Assembly: GCA_963932145.1 (NCBI GenBank)
Contig: OZ010586.1
Span: 51,296,669-51,360,668 of the forward strand
Reading direction: 5' to 3'
Length of the DNA: 64,000 nucleotides
From: Acanthosepion lycidas
Lineage: Eukaryota > Mollusca > Cephalopoda > Sepiida > Sepiidae
This document shows, in pieces, positions 10,546-21,741 of the stretch (its first letter is position 1; each line of letters starts with the position of its first letter). Both the position numbers and the translations under genes were made by a program. The notes beneath the pieces were generated by a model. It did not search any database and was not told where the DNA came from. It saw only the letters and a program-made list of their open reading frames with translations.

Positions 10546-11430
10546 ATCCAAAAACCAATTATTTAATTTTGAAGCTGTTTTTGTACATAATTATATATTT
10601 TTTCGTATCTACTGATTTTAGTAGGGTTTATATGTAAGTGTCTGTTACTTGTTTTGTGCTTCACTTATTTGTTGTAAAATGCAGGAGTTTATATCCTATA
10701 AATTGACAGTTATGTTTGAAATTTGAAGGAGACCGGCATTTTTCTTACTTCTTAAAGTCGTTTTGCATTAAAATCGATCTATATTGAACTTTGATATTGA
10801 GAACTGGAAAGATACAATAACATTGTTGTATCTATTATCGGAGGCTCTGAAGTTTGTTTCACATTTTACATCGAGCTCTTTTTATTGAATACGTTTACGC
10901 TTCCTTAATATAACTATCATAGTGTTCATCATTTTCAAAGACAAAATTGCTATGTTCATCTGAAAGTTAATTTTTTTTTTTTACTTGTGAAGTGAAGAAC
11001 GCTGAGATTACGGCAGTGCGATTAGCTTGAGTAACGCTTCAGGGGAAGTAACTAAGTCATGAAGTTGCTGAGAGTTTTTTTTTTTTTTCTTTTAAATAAG
11101 TATTAAAAGTACAAACCTCGATAATTTAAATTATCTACAGTAAATATTTCATTTTAAAACATTTGTGCAGTATTCATAATTAATTTTATTAAATTTTGGT
11201 TTCAATTTTTTTAATATAGATAGTTTCAAGGAATTTTATTTTATGTTTATTTAGTATATATAAGTGATGTTGAGATGTTCTCGACTAAACTACTACTCAA
11301 AATTTGACCAAACAACCAAGTATCAATATATTTGGAATCCATTCTTGGTCAGGCTGAGAACTTCTTACTACCTACCTCGTATATAAATGCAAGGTTCTCT
11401 AAGCTATTATAACACATAATTATTACTGCA
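10546..11430. other. No gene seen
   Basis: AT-rich, with T runs near 10971-10981 and 11076-11088. Confidence 0.6.
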
Positions 11431-11530
11431 ATGAGTTCGATCTTTAGCTCATTTCAACAAAATGCGCCAAGTCAGTTGAACATACCTAGTATAGTGAGTT
11501 CGATTCTCACAAGTACCCCACAGCTGCCAA
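11431..11530 (+). mobile_element. tRNA-like SINE fragment
   Basis: A B-box-like GAGTTCGATTCTCAC lies at 11496-11510. The upstream half is poorly preserved. Confidence 0.4.
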
Positions 11531-12631
11531 AACTTGGGCCAGATTGAGTAAACCTTAATAAATATATATATGTACACGTTTGTTTACCTAGTCACTGCCT
11601 ATTTCTGGTTTTATTATGAGAAGTTTCTAGTGCGTCTATCTTACAAATAGGGACCTTGAAAATCGTCATTCGCAGTCTTAGCTTCCTACAGGAGTGATCA
11701 CCTTCCCAGAAAACAAGTAAAAATAATTTCATGACAATCTGAAACTAGTAAGACTGCAATTAAGTTATTTTATGATTTTAAATTTGTTATTGTTGTTGTT
11801 GTTGTTGCTATGCTAATTATTTTACTTCCGTATCCAGTGAGATAGAGCGGGGTAGCCATAATGAACAGATAGAAGAAAAATTAAATTCATGACAAACAAG
11901 TAATAAATAATTGAAAAGTAAACGAAGTTAAAAATAATCTTTAGAGTACGGATTGTCTCGCAGGCATCTGTGTATGCGCGACATGGAGTCTAGCAGAGAA
12001 TAGCTCTGAATTACCCTAAGCGCTTGAACAGAAATTCACTGGACATATTTGAATTTTCACCCACAATCAATTCCTTTCCGGCATTTGTAATTTTTTTTTT
12101 TTTACAAAGTTGATTGTTTTTATTTGATACAATTGTTAAACTGTTCGTACGCCAACCATCTCTTCTCAGCTCCCATCAAGTCAATCATGGGATCAACAAT
12201 TTGACACAGTCTTCCAACTCTCCTTATTATCGCCGTCGAATGCGGAAAATACTGATCAACTATAAAATATAAGTTACCTGTAGTGAAGCCTTATTTCTTG
12301 TCCACAATTTATGCTTGTTACACTTTGAACGACGAAAAAGTGAAAAAAAAACTCAGCCTAAAGGACATGACATTTTATACAGTAACTGATTAAAAGTATT
12401 TTTTGTTCCTTTTTAGTTCTTCAATAGGTCTTGAAAGAATCCAAATAAAATTCATGATTGGTCTGTTTACTAAATATTCAGAGAATGATAGGATATTTTT
12501 GTTTTCCTTGTGTTCGGAAAGTAATTGTGTATTTCGACACTATTTTTCTTTACGAGTATTAGAATGGCTGGCGGTGATAAATTTATCTTACCATCCCAAT
12601 ATAGCATTACTATACCTGCAATATAGTAACA
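11531..12631. other. No gene seen; short GTT microsatellite
   Basis: A TTG/GTT tract lies at about 11788-11812. The open frame at 12403-12780 runs into the next TA tract and encodes an IY repeat, which is an artefact. Confidence 0.6.
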
Positions 12632-12632
12632 T

Positions 12633-12633
<1 letters not shown>

Positions 12634-12710
<77 letters not shown>

Positions 12711-12722
12711 GTGTGTGTGTGT
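12634..12722. repeat. TA microsatellite ending in TG repeats
   Basis: About 35 TA units pass into TATGTGTGTG. Frames on both strands read as IY repeats. Confidence 0.95.
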
Positions 12723-13292
12723 GAATAAAAGACAAAAGAAACACTTTAGCTACATATTTACAGAAAATAGAATAACATAATAGTTTATCCATGCAGCGAA
12801 CAAAATACATATTAGAAGATGTGAAATAATGTCTTACTGGTGAGTTGACTTGGTCGTACATTATTCCAGCGATGTAGCCTCGGCAAGAATGGAGAATGAA
12901 AATGGAAATCTGGAGTAGACATGATGTGGCTATGGGGAATTGGCAGCGAGATGACGAAATCGGGAAACATTTATCTTCTAACATGTATATAAATTATAGA
13001 CGAGTCAAGGGCAAATAATTAAATTTTGTAACCCTACATAAGCAAAGTCTACTGATAGCATTTAGTTGAAACTGATATGCAGTCGTCTGTATTCAACTCC
13101 AGATCAATTTTATAAAATACAACGCGCTTTTATATATTTATTGGTGACGCAGCCTGACCTTATAATTATAATAATAATAATTTATTCCATTATTAATGGA
13201 GAGTATTACTCGATGCCAATAAGTAAAAATATCTACAACAGAATATCTCAATAGTATGTGGGGGAATCTGGATGCTAATATACTGCTTTTTA

Positions 13293-13372
13293 TTAGGTTG
13301 GTGCAAAAATAATGTCGTTTTCTCACCTATGTTACTATGTGAGAAAACGACATTATTTTTGCATCAACCTAA
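13293..13372. mobile_element. MADE1-like mariner MITE (copy 2)
   Basis: This 80-bp palindrome begins TTAGGTTGGTGCAAAAATAA and has an internal stem TTCTCAC/GTGAGAA. TA flanks it on both sides (13291-13292, 13373-13374). Its core matches copy 4 at 59.5 kb and differs from copy 1, so at least two subfamilies exist. Confidence 0.93.
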
Positions 13373-13374
13373 TA

Positions 13375-13668
13375 TTTCTCTGTGATTTTTAGAAATATTT
13401 TAACTTGTAATGATTTAAAATACATAATTCTTTCTTATATGTATCAACTGAATTAGCTCTACTGCTTAAAAATACCTGCATTGCACAAGCAGAAAATATA
13501 ACTATTGCAATATAGCAAAATTAATGAAATATTGTTGATATTTTTAGCAGTAAATGTTGTTTAATACTGTTTATTATAAACAGAGCATTTACTTAAATAT
13601 TTGTATCTATAAAAAAGAATGTTAAACATAAAAACGTCTTAAAATAATTGTAGGACTTTGTCCATTTC

Positions 13669-13709
<41 letters not shown>

Positions 13710-14934
13710 CTTGAAAAGTTTATAAATAAAAAGGACTATTTTCTCAAATTTTTAATGTTAAAACATACACAAAAGTTGTATACATTTTGTGATGAATACA
13801 AGCCAGAAAACTTTTAAAATAAACCAAAAGAAATAATATTTTCTTATTAGAGAACAAAATGCATATTTTTGAGCTTAAACCGTCTGTTCAACTTGATATG
13901 CGTTATTGTTAAGAACTCTATGAAATGTGGCCAAACGTCGACATGGTTCAGCCCACTTCACATAAAGGCAGTAGGTCCACTTATATACGAAGTATTTACA
14001 CGATGAGTAGACGGAAATTACTGGCGCACCTTCAATAGGAAATAACTGTATGACCCCTCAACAAAGACAATTCAACTGTTTCCCTCCGATGGTTGGTATA
14101 TATCGGGGGTGGGGGGGAACAAACTTGCTGAATGTTAACGTACGATAAAGTTCAGATGTTTGAGAGCTGCAAGACATGAACAAATTTTATACATACGCTT
14201 TTGTTACATACGCATGAACATTAAACTTACGTTTTAATCCTGTGGGGTCTCAACAAGGCCGGCACTAGGGTCTCCCAGAAACTTTGATACGGGACCCCCC
14301 CACCTCTACTATATGTCGATTTCAAAGTTTCTCAATCTGAGAGCCATAAACCCTCGAAGGAAAATTGGAGGTTGGGAGGGGTCAGCGCTTTTTTAAATTA
14401 CAAATAAATCAGTATATATTCATTAATTTTAGTACATATTCATTAATTATTTACTTTTTATGATAAGTAGTTTTTTTTTTAGTTTTTTTTTTTTTTAAAT
14501 CTGAGAAAATGTTATTCTTTTTGTAAGAACAACCAATATTTTCATGACGAAATTTTACTCGAAAAATGTTTAGGTCGCAAATTTTGACATTTCCATAAAG
14601 CTTAATCGCTAACGGATCTCCGCTAAAAAAGTTTTACAAAGATTCCAACACAACACAAACGGGATTGTCTTAAAAATTTGTTTTAAAAAAAGTATCTCAG
14701 TATTCGGGAATTTTTTTAATGTGTTGAAATATTTAAACATTTAAAAAATAGGGACTAGAAATTTTATTTTAATTACTAGCCGTAGATTTCTGGTTAATAT
14801 TACGATAAGTAAAAAAATACCAGAAATCCTCCTTAGTGGATTATCTCAGAATGATTTTACCAAGATATATTACCCTCTTAATTGATTTAAAAAACTGTTC
14901 AGAAAGAATTTCAATTTAAAAAAATAGGCGCTAC
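13375..14934. other. No gene seen; TA tract and G-rich patches
   Basis: A TA microsatellite lies at about 13674-13706. G- or C-rich runs near 14106-14118 and 14290-14300 sit in sequence resembling a decayed element, but I could not find matched ends. Confidence 0.5.
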
Positions 14935-15225
14935 TGAAATTAGCACTTCTCCAACGTCCCAATAGGCATGGGGTCTTCACGCGGTTGAGAGGTCCGCGGT
15001 AGTAAGCACCGGCCTTGCCGATTATTATAGTTGATGATTGACAATATAACTTAGGCGAAAAAAAAAATGAAAAGTACAAAAAGCAAAAAAAAAAAAAAAA
15101 AACTTTGCTGAAACTAGCCCTTTTGGGGCTCCAATATCGTCGGGGGGGGGTTCCTGCGTAGTACACACCGCACATCGAACACGATGTATATTATTAGTTG
15201 ATGACTGACAATGTAACATCAGTTT
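14935..15225. repeat. Imperfect tandem duplication, about 170 bp
   Basis: GTTGATGATTGACAATATAA (15029-15048) recurs as GTTGATGACTGACAATGTAA (15198-15217). The preceding segments also match loosely (GGTAGTAAGCACCGG versus CGTAGTACACACCGC). The unit is about 170 bases. A further short duplication around AAAAAATGGCAGA follows at 15239-15290. Confidence 0.6.
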
Positions 15226-15520
15226 AAAAATAATTTTAAAAAATGGCAGATGCCCTTAAAAAAGGGCTGAAAAAATGGCAGAGACTCCAACGAGGCTCAA
15301 AAAACGCCCCCCCCCCTCCCGGTCGGTGGTTTCGGGGTTTAAGACGCGCCCGACCTGGTCTTACTTCATACGCAGTTAATAAATATAAAGCTTGAAAATT
15401 TTCTTACTTTTTATAATAACTGTGATGAAAAAAGGAGCTCAGCCAACATATTTCCACGAGCCGCATGAGTCGCGGTTTGATTACCCCTGTTATATATTAA
15501 GCTTAACGTAGTTTAAAATC

Positions 15521-15594
15521 ACTCAGTGAGGATTGAACTCACTGCTAATTGTCTACAAGTCCATCTTATTGAATATTACACCATGAGAAAGCTT
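15521..15594 (-). mobile_element. tRNA-derived SINE head
   Basis: The minus strand reads CATGGTGTAATATTCAATAA (A-box region), then GTGAGTTCAATCCTCACT (B box with its flanking stem). The spacing fits a tRNA. It is too degenerate to be a functional tRNA gene, and no body is recognised. Confidence 0.5.
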
Positions 15595-15805
15595 TTCTCC
15601 CCCGATGATTATTCTGCTCTTTATGATTTCTGATGGGTGCAACGTGTAAATTGTTCTTTTCTTATTTCATTTGAAATAAATATAAATATTTGCAAACAGA
15701 TTGAAAGTGTACATTCCTTGAACACTTCACTATTCTTTCCTTGTCTTTCTTCACTGATTTCTTTAAATACCCCTTTGAAGAAGAGAGACTCAATAGGTTG
15801 TTTTT

Positions 15806-16001
15806 AAAGGTGCTGGTCCTACGCTCAACCGGTTTTTAGTTGTTGCCAGATTGTCCAGTCTTCCTGGTCATTTAACCCATAGCTGGATTAAATAGAGAGA
15901 GAAGAGGTGGATACCCAAAGGAATTTGTGCGAAAGTGAATGCACTGTGAACTCGACCGGATCTTGAACCCAGCACTCTGTTTCCATTTTCCCCGTAACCA
16001 T
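15806..16001 (-). mobile_element. Composite SINE (family A), copy 1
   Basis: It is related to copies at 54.39-54.59 kb and 62.46-62.89 kb. Shared landmarks on the plus strand are ACCCATAGCTGG, AGAGAAGAGG and the B-box complement at about 15966. It ends against the LTR at 16002. Confidence 0.7.
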
Positions 16002-16448
16002 TGTTGCGGGCCGGTTATACACTTCCCAAATTGTTGCGGGCGTTAGTAACCTGAAATACCCACAACAGAATGGCGGACTCGGGATGTGAGCCCACATAAA
16101 TAAATGAAAAAGAAACAAGAACCAATATATATGTACAAACAAATGATAGTGTATTAACAATAAAAGGTATACAAGTGACAAAGACAATGATGTGTGTAAC
16201 AAAAGAATGTAAAAACCTTTTTGGTCCAAAGTATGTATAATGAGTGAATGTAAGTAGGTGTGTGTGTTTGTGTGTGTGTGTGTTGTTCATGCGTTTCCCT
16301 AAGGGAAGCGCGTTCTCCGCGAGAGGCTTACATGTTGACGAATAAGCGCACAAGAAAAGAGAGTGAGAAAAAATATGGCAGAGTATTTATAATCTGGAGA
16401 GCGTCTACTAATAGCGGTTTTGCAAATTAGGAGGGGGTTAACCCAACA
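16002..16448 (-). mobile_element. Ty3/Gypsy-like LTR, minus strand
   Basis: On the minus strand it starts TGTTGGGTTAACCCCCTCC, then has a TATAAATACT box, GCGCTTCCCTTAGGG, a CA-rich stretch, a GTTAATA...TTGTACATATAT region and ends CGCCCGCAACA. The same order of blocks is present in the LTRs at 18202-18848 and 33383-33874. The start repeat TGTTGCGGG occurs at 16002 and again at 16032, so the exact edge is uncertain. Flanks are CCAT and CTAT (3 of 4 match). Confidence 0.7.
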
Positions 16449-18089
16449 CTATTACGTTTTGTGCACATCATTATCCCATACAGCCAAATGAAAGGGAGTG
16501 AAAACATTTTTCTTGCAAACCCTCTGTAATTGTAGATATTATATTACTAAAAGGGGGCAAATAGTTTTCATTTGATTTCGTTCTGAGTGCAAATTTTTTA
16601 GACGCCATTTTGTAGTTCAGTATTATTTTATAAAACAGATAAGTAATGATACTTTACTCATGCATTTTTATTCCGATCATTTAGTTAATGCTTTGTGTAA
16701 TTACATGTGTTGCGGATGTGTGATGTGTATTGGAAACGAATAGGTTTGAATTATAAGAAGGCTTAAAATTGTGTGTGTTTAATAATCTTCCATCCACAAC
16801 AATTAATACAAGACATAGAATAAAGATTCATAAACATCTTGTTTCAAAACGTAACAATTGAATTTATTAAGTATTTGATATACATGCATGTGAACTGAAA
16901 AGTTAGACCGAGTTGTGTCTCTTAGATTAGGTAAATATTTGTATTCGAGCTCATAAAGTGAAAGTAATTATTAAACTGTAGTTTAGAAGAATAAAGTTTC
17001 TTTAGCATGTTTGGAATTATGTATTGTACAAGTTGGTAAAAGTTCAGAAGAGATTTCAGAGTACGTAATTTATTATTGGCCAATCAGAAGCAATTATTGT
17101 AAAACTTGCATCTGGAGCCAGGATTGTGTTTAGCTTGCACAAAAATCTATAACTAACATGAAAATGTAAATTAGAAATGTTTTTAACATTTCTTATCCAA
17201 TGAGGATGTAGTGCACTCTAATTGGTTCTGATCCACTGGCATATGGATGTTAAGCTCTATAGTCCCTTTAAATTTCATATTATTTCTTTATGTATCTGAT
17301 GTCGTAGAATTACTAGCAATAGTTGAGATCTTGTTTATCGAATGCATATAATATTTTATTTCCGATTTTTGTTGAATCGGGACCATAGAACGCTGCTTTG
17401 AAAAGCAACTGAAAAGATGACAGAAATATTCGTAAAAAATTAATAGTAGTAGACGATGCCTTATCTACTTAAAATTCGAGATATTATTAAAAATATTGCT
17501 TATGACACTGCCTTGTATATAGGTAGTAGTAATCTGTTTCTGGCTGTATGACCATGACAACGACTTAACTGGTATGTACGAGATGGCACGTTAAATCCTA
17601 ATTTGTGCATAGGTCAGAGTTCAAACGTTGGTTAGCATATATATGGAGAAGGAGTTGGTAAACCGGATGTAACTGCTTACAGATGAAATGGGTACAATGT
17701 CCTTTGCAATAGTTACTCAGCTTTAAGAGCTAGATTTTTTTTTATAGATATTTGGGATCTGTTTTTTTTTATGTTGGTGATAGGGTTAGAGGGTCGAACT
17801 GACTCTGAGAATAATGATTGGTTTCTTTTTAAATCATTTATGTTTTAGTCTTCCTGTGTCGACTTTTGATTGGCCATAGTGAATGTTTATCCGTTTTTCT
17901 TTCTTTTATTCATTTATTTTTGTAAATAGTAAGAGAAAGTAAATGATTTCAGGAATTGAGAATTAGTTATGGCACCAAATGGTGGAGAATTCTTGTGCAG
18001 TTTATTTTATCTCTTTTAATATAATTATATGTAAGAACGTCATTGGGTCTACAGTCAAATAATGAAAAATAACACTAATAAATATTTCT
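16449..18089. other. No gene seen
   Basis: No open frame of note. A palindromic CCAAT motif (TTGGCCAATCAG, about 17077-17088) is present, without other promoter support. Confidence 0.55.
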
Positions 18090-18201
18090 TTTTCAACATC
18101 ATTTGCCTTTCATCAGTATGGCTAATGCTAACCTCTAGAAGATTTACTCGTCTCGCCTTCTCGGAATAACATTCTTGGCTGATATGAAGTGGAAAGACTA
18201 T

Positions 18202-18848
18202 TATTGGGCTCGTCTATTAGCCCAATTTTACCTTCTTCGAGTAATGCACTATTCCAACTTTCATTCGTAAATCTAGCTCTCTGATTGGTTCATTTCTACC
18301 AATCAGGTCGCCCGCACGTGCACGTCGAAGTTTTGGCGCAAAATCGCTCTGGAGCCACCCCACGTTATCATGACCTCTTAAAAAGGATCCAAAGCACATG
18401 TGACCACGGAGACAGATCAGCAACAGACCATTTTTCGACTGCTTACTCAAGCTTAAAAATATGACGACTACTAATTACCGTCTTGCTAATCGAGACGACA
18501 AATCTTTCCCGTTCAATATCTTCTACGAACTTCTTCGTCATTGGTAACACGCTAAGCACAATACACGTACGTACGAACACTCATCACAACACAACATACA
18601 CACATGCATAATATTTACCACACACACTCTGTAAATGTAACTGTCCATGTAACTTGTAACCTTTCTTGTTATTAATACATATATTTGTTTACATATATTT
18701 ATTGGTCTTGTGTTTGTTTTTCTTTGCCTTCTTTGGACTTAATTAAAGTCCAACTTTCTCATGTAGTTGGACCGGCTAGCAGGAAAATCTTAACCCACGT
18801 GTATTCATCTACTTATACTCAACAACATCGCCGACGCGGTCCTCTACA
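18202..18848 (+). mobile_element. LTR inserted in the LINE (TSD CTAT)
   Basis: It starts TATTGGGCTCG (TG changed to TA) and ends CCTCTACA. CTAT occurs on both sides (18198-18201, 18849-18852), and joining the flanks restores the LINE reading. The 3' part, from CACGCTAAGCACAATACAC to CCTCTACA, is close to the LTR at 33.4-33.9 kb. This includes the shared GACTTAATTAAAGTCCAAC. It is probably a solo LTR of a Ty3/Gypsy-like element. Confidence 0.8.
18281..18343. promoter_or_regulatory. Inverted CCAAT pair, E-box and E2F-like motif in LTR U3
   Basis: CTGATTGG (18281-18288) and CCAATCAG (18299-18306) form a perfect inverted pair of NF-Y-type boxes. CACGTG lies at 18315-18320, and TTTTGGCGCAAAA (E2F-like) at 18331-18343. 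The cluster sits in the 5' part of the LTR, where enhancers are expected. Function is inferred from motifs only. Confidence 0.4.
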
Positions 18849-19161
18849 CTATATTCAATTATTGCTACGTCTGCTTCTAAAAAAGTTGGTTCACTGTGTC
18901 ATACTAGACAATTTTTTTCTCTTCCTAATCTATCTTGCATATATATAAGTCTACCATTCGTCCATGCTTCGAATATTGCTGCCGCATATGGTTCGTTGCT
19001 CCTGCTATATATTTAGAGATTCTAAAGAAGAATCAGCAATATTATTGGTTCTAACCTGGCGTCTCGACTTCAGTCATTTTCTCAACGCTATAATGTAGCT
19101 TCCCCGTGCCTTTTCTATAAATAATTTCATGGTAATTGTTCGGATGAACTCTCCTCTATGG

Positions 19162-19888
19162 TTAGGCATCAGGATATTGCTCTTCCTGGGTTGAACTTGT
19201 GCAACCCATCCCGAAACTAGGCTAGATTACGTTTAATTTGAGTCTTTAGTTTCCTTTTTCAGTTAACTTAGCTAGAGTATATATGCTCATTGGCCCCCTT
19301 TTATTTCTGTCCCTAATTTTCTTTATGTTTAATTCCTTATCCCCTCCCTTGTTAGGTGGTCAGTGAAGTCAGTTCGCTGGTGGACGCGGGGCACTTTTTG
19401 TTTCGTGTGAGTGTTTTTTCGTATTCGTTGTTGTGTCTGAATGAGTGCATGTCAGTGTGAGTGCTTGGGAAGAATGAATGTTTTATATACTATTATAGTC
19501 CCGCATTGATTTCGGTCAGTGAACTGATTGTGGGGGGTTTATTACTAATATTATTTTCTTTAGTTTCTTGTAAATAGTTTTGTATCCATATTTGTAAATA
19601 CTCATTGGGGCTAGTTTTTTAGAATTGTTGTTTTATTCTCCTCCCCACACAGACAATGAATTATAAATATAGGGACTAGTTAGTATTTTCATAGAGACAA
19701 AGAGGTATTATGGTGATTGTAGTAAGAAAGGTACGCATAAATGTGTTGCTTTGGTGTAAGGAATATTGTTTGTGCGATTGGGTCAGCGTTTGTGGCTAGC
19801 TAAGTTTAAAGTTAAGACAGAAGAAGATCGTTCTCCTCCTCCCCTTCGGTCATGTGCCACATTTCTGTATTTTAACAGAATAAATATC
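19162..19888 (+). mobile_element. Unidentified 727-bp retroposon-like insert
   Basis: ACTCTCCTCTATGG occurs directly before (19148-19161) and after (19889-19902), and removing one copy plus the insert restores the LINE. A 14-bp duplication fits LINE-type integration and not LTR or DNA transposons. The insert has AATAAA at 19879-19884, almost at its end, and a TATAAATATAG box at about 19662. It has no long open frame, no TG/CA ends and no recognised domain. It may be a retroposed non-coding RNA, a SINE or a LINE 3' end. Confidence 0.6.
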
Positions 19889-20097
19889 ACTCTCCTCTAT
19901 GGTACCTTGACATTATGAATTTAAGCGCAGTACTGGATTGGCTAGATACGACCGTAAGTTATATGCTAAGAAAATTCTTTTCTTGCACTTCTCGCTTGTG
20001 GAACTCTCTTCCAGCTTCATGTTTTCGAACTAACATTAACCTTCAAGAATTTTAAATGCAATGTCAATCGTCTTCCCAATCACTCTTCTATTGTTAT

Positions 20098-20157
20098 CGA
20101 TCCTTAATGTTATGTTTTCTAATTTTTCACACCCAGTAACCCCTTGTTTCTTAGTGA
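20098..20157 (+). repeat. 60-bp exact duplication, copy 1 (LINE 3' tail)
   Basis: This part of the LINE tail is identical, base for base, to 21320-21379. It starts CGATCCTTAATG and ends TTTCTTAGTGA. Confidence 0.95.
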
Positions 20158-20190
20158 CTTTACTGCCTTCTTTGAGGTGAATTCGACTAA

Positions 20191-21319
20191 AAAATGATAA
20201 TTTCCCTTCAGGTCCATGGTAAATATTAATTATATTAATCAAACATTACACTGTGAAATATTAAGATCAAAAGTCAGCGAATGTGTCAAGATACGGAATC
20301 ACTGATCCATCCTCGTATGTATAGTCTGAAGGGATAGGTTTCATTGTTTTACATGACTTTTCCTTTAAAAAAGTGCCAAATTGTTTTAAGAACGTGTTTA
20401 AAATTTTGTTTAACTTCTCAGTACTTTGTTTTCACCGAAAATGTTTAATATGATAATAATGATGACATAATTGCCTGACTCGATCGATATTTAGATATTG
20501 CTAATTGGATTATTTAAACACGAACAACTGAAGAGAACTATGGGTTTGGTTTTCATTCGTGTAGAAATCGAAAACGTGTGCTTATAGAATTTAGTCAGTG
20601 TGCCACTGAATAGTGAGACGCAAATAAGTAATTATTTGTTTGTACATCTTTTGATATTCAAACGTTAGATATGTTATGCAGATTTAATAATAATGATAAC
20701 ATATGTTCCTCTTGATTTCGATATGACAGTGATCCTTTTAACTAGAAGATGCCAGAATTTAATCAGATGTAAAATCAATTATATATATATATATTAGCTC
20801 AATATAAACTAAAACTAGAAGTTGAAATAACTATCTCAAGTCGGACTAGATATTTGCCACATCCGTTGAACACAATAGTGACTGATTTACATTGAATTTT
20901 TTAAATGCACGCAGGTGTTTACAGTTAATCTATTTATTGGCCTTACGTACACTTTGGTTATCAATTTAATTCCTAAAAACGCTAATAGATAAGAAAACAA
21001 GAGTTGCATCAAACTGTTAGGTGCAAATGGGTTTCGCTATCAGCCATACCTATTTGTAAAGTTCTCAGCCCAACCTGCTTAACAAAATCAGACCATTTAC
21101 ACTATTTACATTATTCAGAAGTTGTCCTCATCTTTATTGCCATATTCATGACATTTCTGCTGTTGAAATCTCTGTCTTCTTCAGGTGATATACGTTGGAA
21201 TTTGGAATCGATCCCTTTATTTCGTCCACCGTAGTAAAGGTAAATAACTGAAACTGTGATATCCGGAAAACGTGGAACTAGAATAAACTAGAGAAACCAC
21301 CCCTATAGCCGAAGAGTGC
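20191..21319. other. No gene seen
   Basis: AT-rich, with a short TA tract near 20782. The frame at 21004-21234 is not recognised. Confidence 0.55.
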
Positions 21320-21379
21320 CGATCCTTAATGTTATGTTTTCTAATTTTTCACACCCAGTAACCCCTTGTTTCTTAGTGA
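21320..21379 (+). repeat. 60-bp exact duplication, copy 2
   Basis: It is identical to 20098-20157, but the sequence on either side is unrelated to the LINE. This is therefore a moved fragment and not a second LINE insertion. Confidence 0.95.
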
Positions 21380-21587
21380 TGCCGTTATTCTCACACACAT
21401 ACACATATATGCGTGTGCGTGTGCATATTTTTCACGAATATACCTTGACGTGCCAAAAGTCGTAGGATAGGGGCCTAGTATCCCATAAGCCACCCTTTAT
21501 CTCATCGAAGTGAAGTAACATCGATTTCACATGTTAATTCATCTATCTCAGTACTATAATTTAGATAAAGTGTTTATTTCATGTTTC

Positions 21588-21658
21588 ATGTGAGAAACAA
21601 AGACATTTTAAATTTTAAAATTTTAAATATGCATTTAAAATGTCTTCGTTTCTCACAT
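21588..21658. repeat. 26-bp inverted repeat flanked by a 10-bp direct repeat
   Basis: The arms at 21588-21613 and 21633-21658 match at 25 of 26 positions (ATGTGAGAAAC...). The spacer is 19 bp and itself AT-palindromic. CTCAGTACTA lies before (about 21547-21556) and after (21661-21670). Confidence 0.85.
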
Positions 21659-21684
21659 TTCTCAGTACTAAGCTTATAGCCCCC

Positions 21685-21685
<1 letters not shown>

Positions 21686-21738
<53 letters not shown>
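21686..21738. repeat. CA microsatellite
   Basis: About 26 uninterrupted CA units. Confidence 0.95.

Positions 21739-21741
<3 letters not shown>

Larger units (their letters stand above)
18090..20190 (+). pseudogene. Jockey-like LINE, ORF2 3' half, split by two insertions
   Basis: The plus-strand translation matches the C-terminal half of jockey-like reverse transcriptase proteins in three blocks: 18090-18201 (the MADANL region), 18849-19161 (KVGSLC-like, then FEYCCRIW, then LQS region) and 19903-20190 (the C-terminal end and 3' tail). Stops and frameshifts are frequent. An LTR separates blocks 1 and 2, and a 727-bp unknown insert separates blocks 2 and 3. The 3' tail ends ...GTGACTTTACTGCCTTC then A-rich sequence, as in the other LINE tails of this window. 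Confidence 0.82.

Noticed and set aside
12610..12984. Open frames of 120 or more codons on both strands
   Set aside because: They consist largely of IY repeats from the TA microsatellite. The same holds for frames at 28979, 60100, 60658, 60810 and 62271-62705.
14235..14420. GC-rich stretch resembling a transposon end
   Set aside because: No matched terminal repeats or target duplication could be seen.
20226..20275. Similarity to 37006-37063 just after LINE tails
   Set aside because: Short, AT-rich and gapped; could be chance or a longer LINE tail, not decidable by eye.
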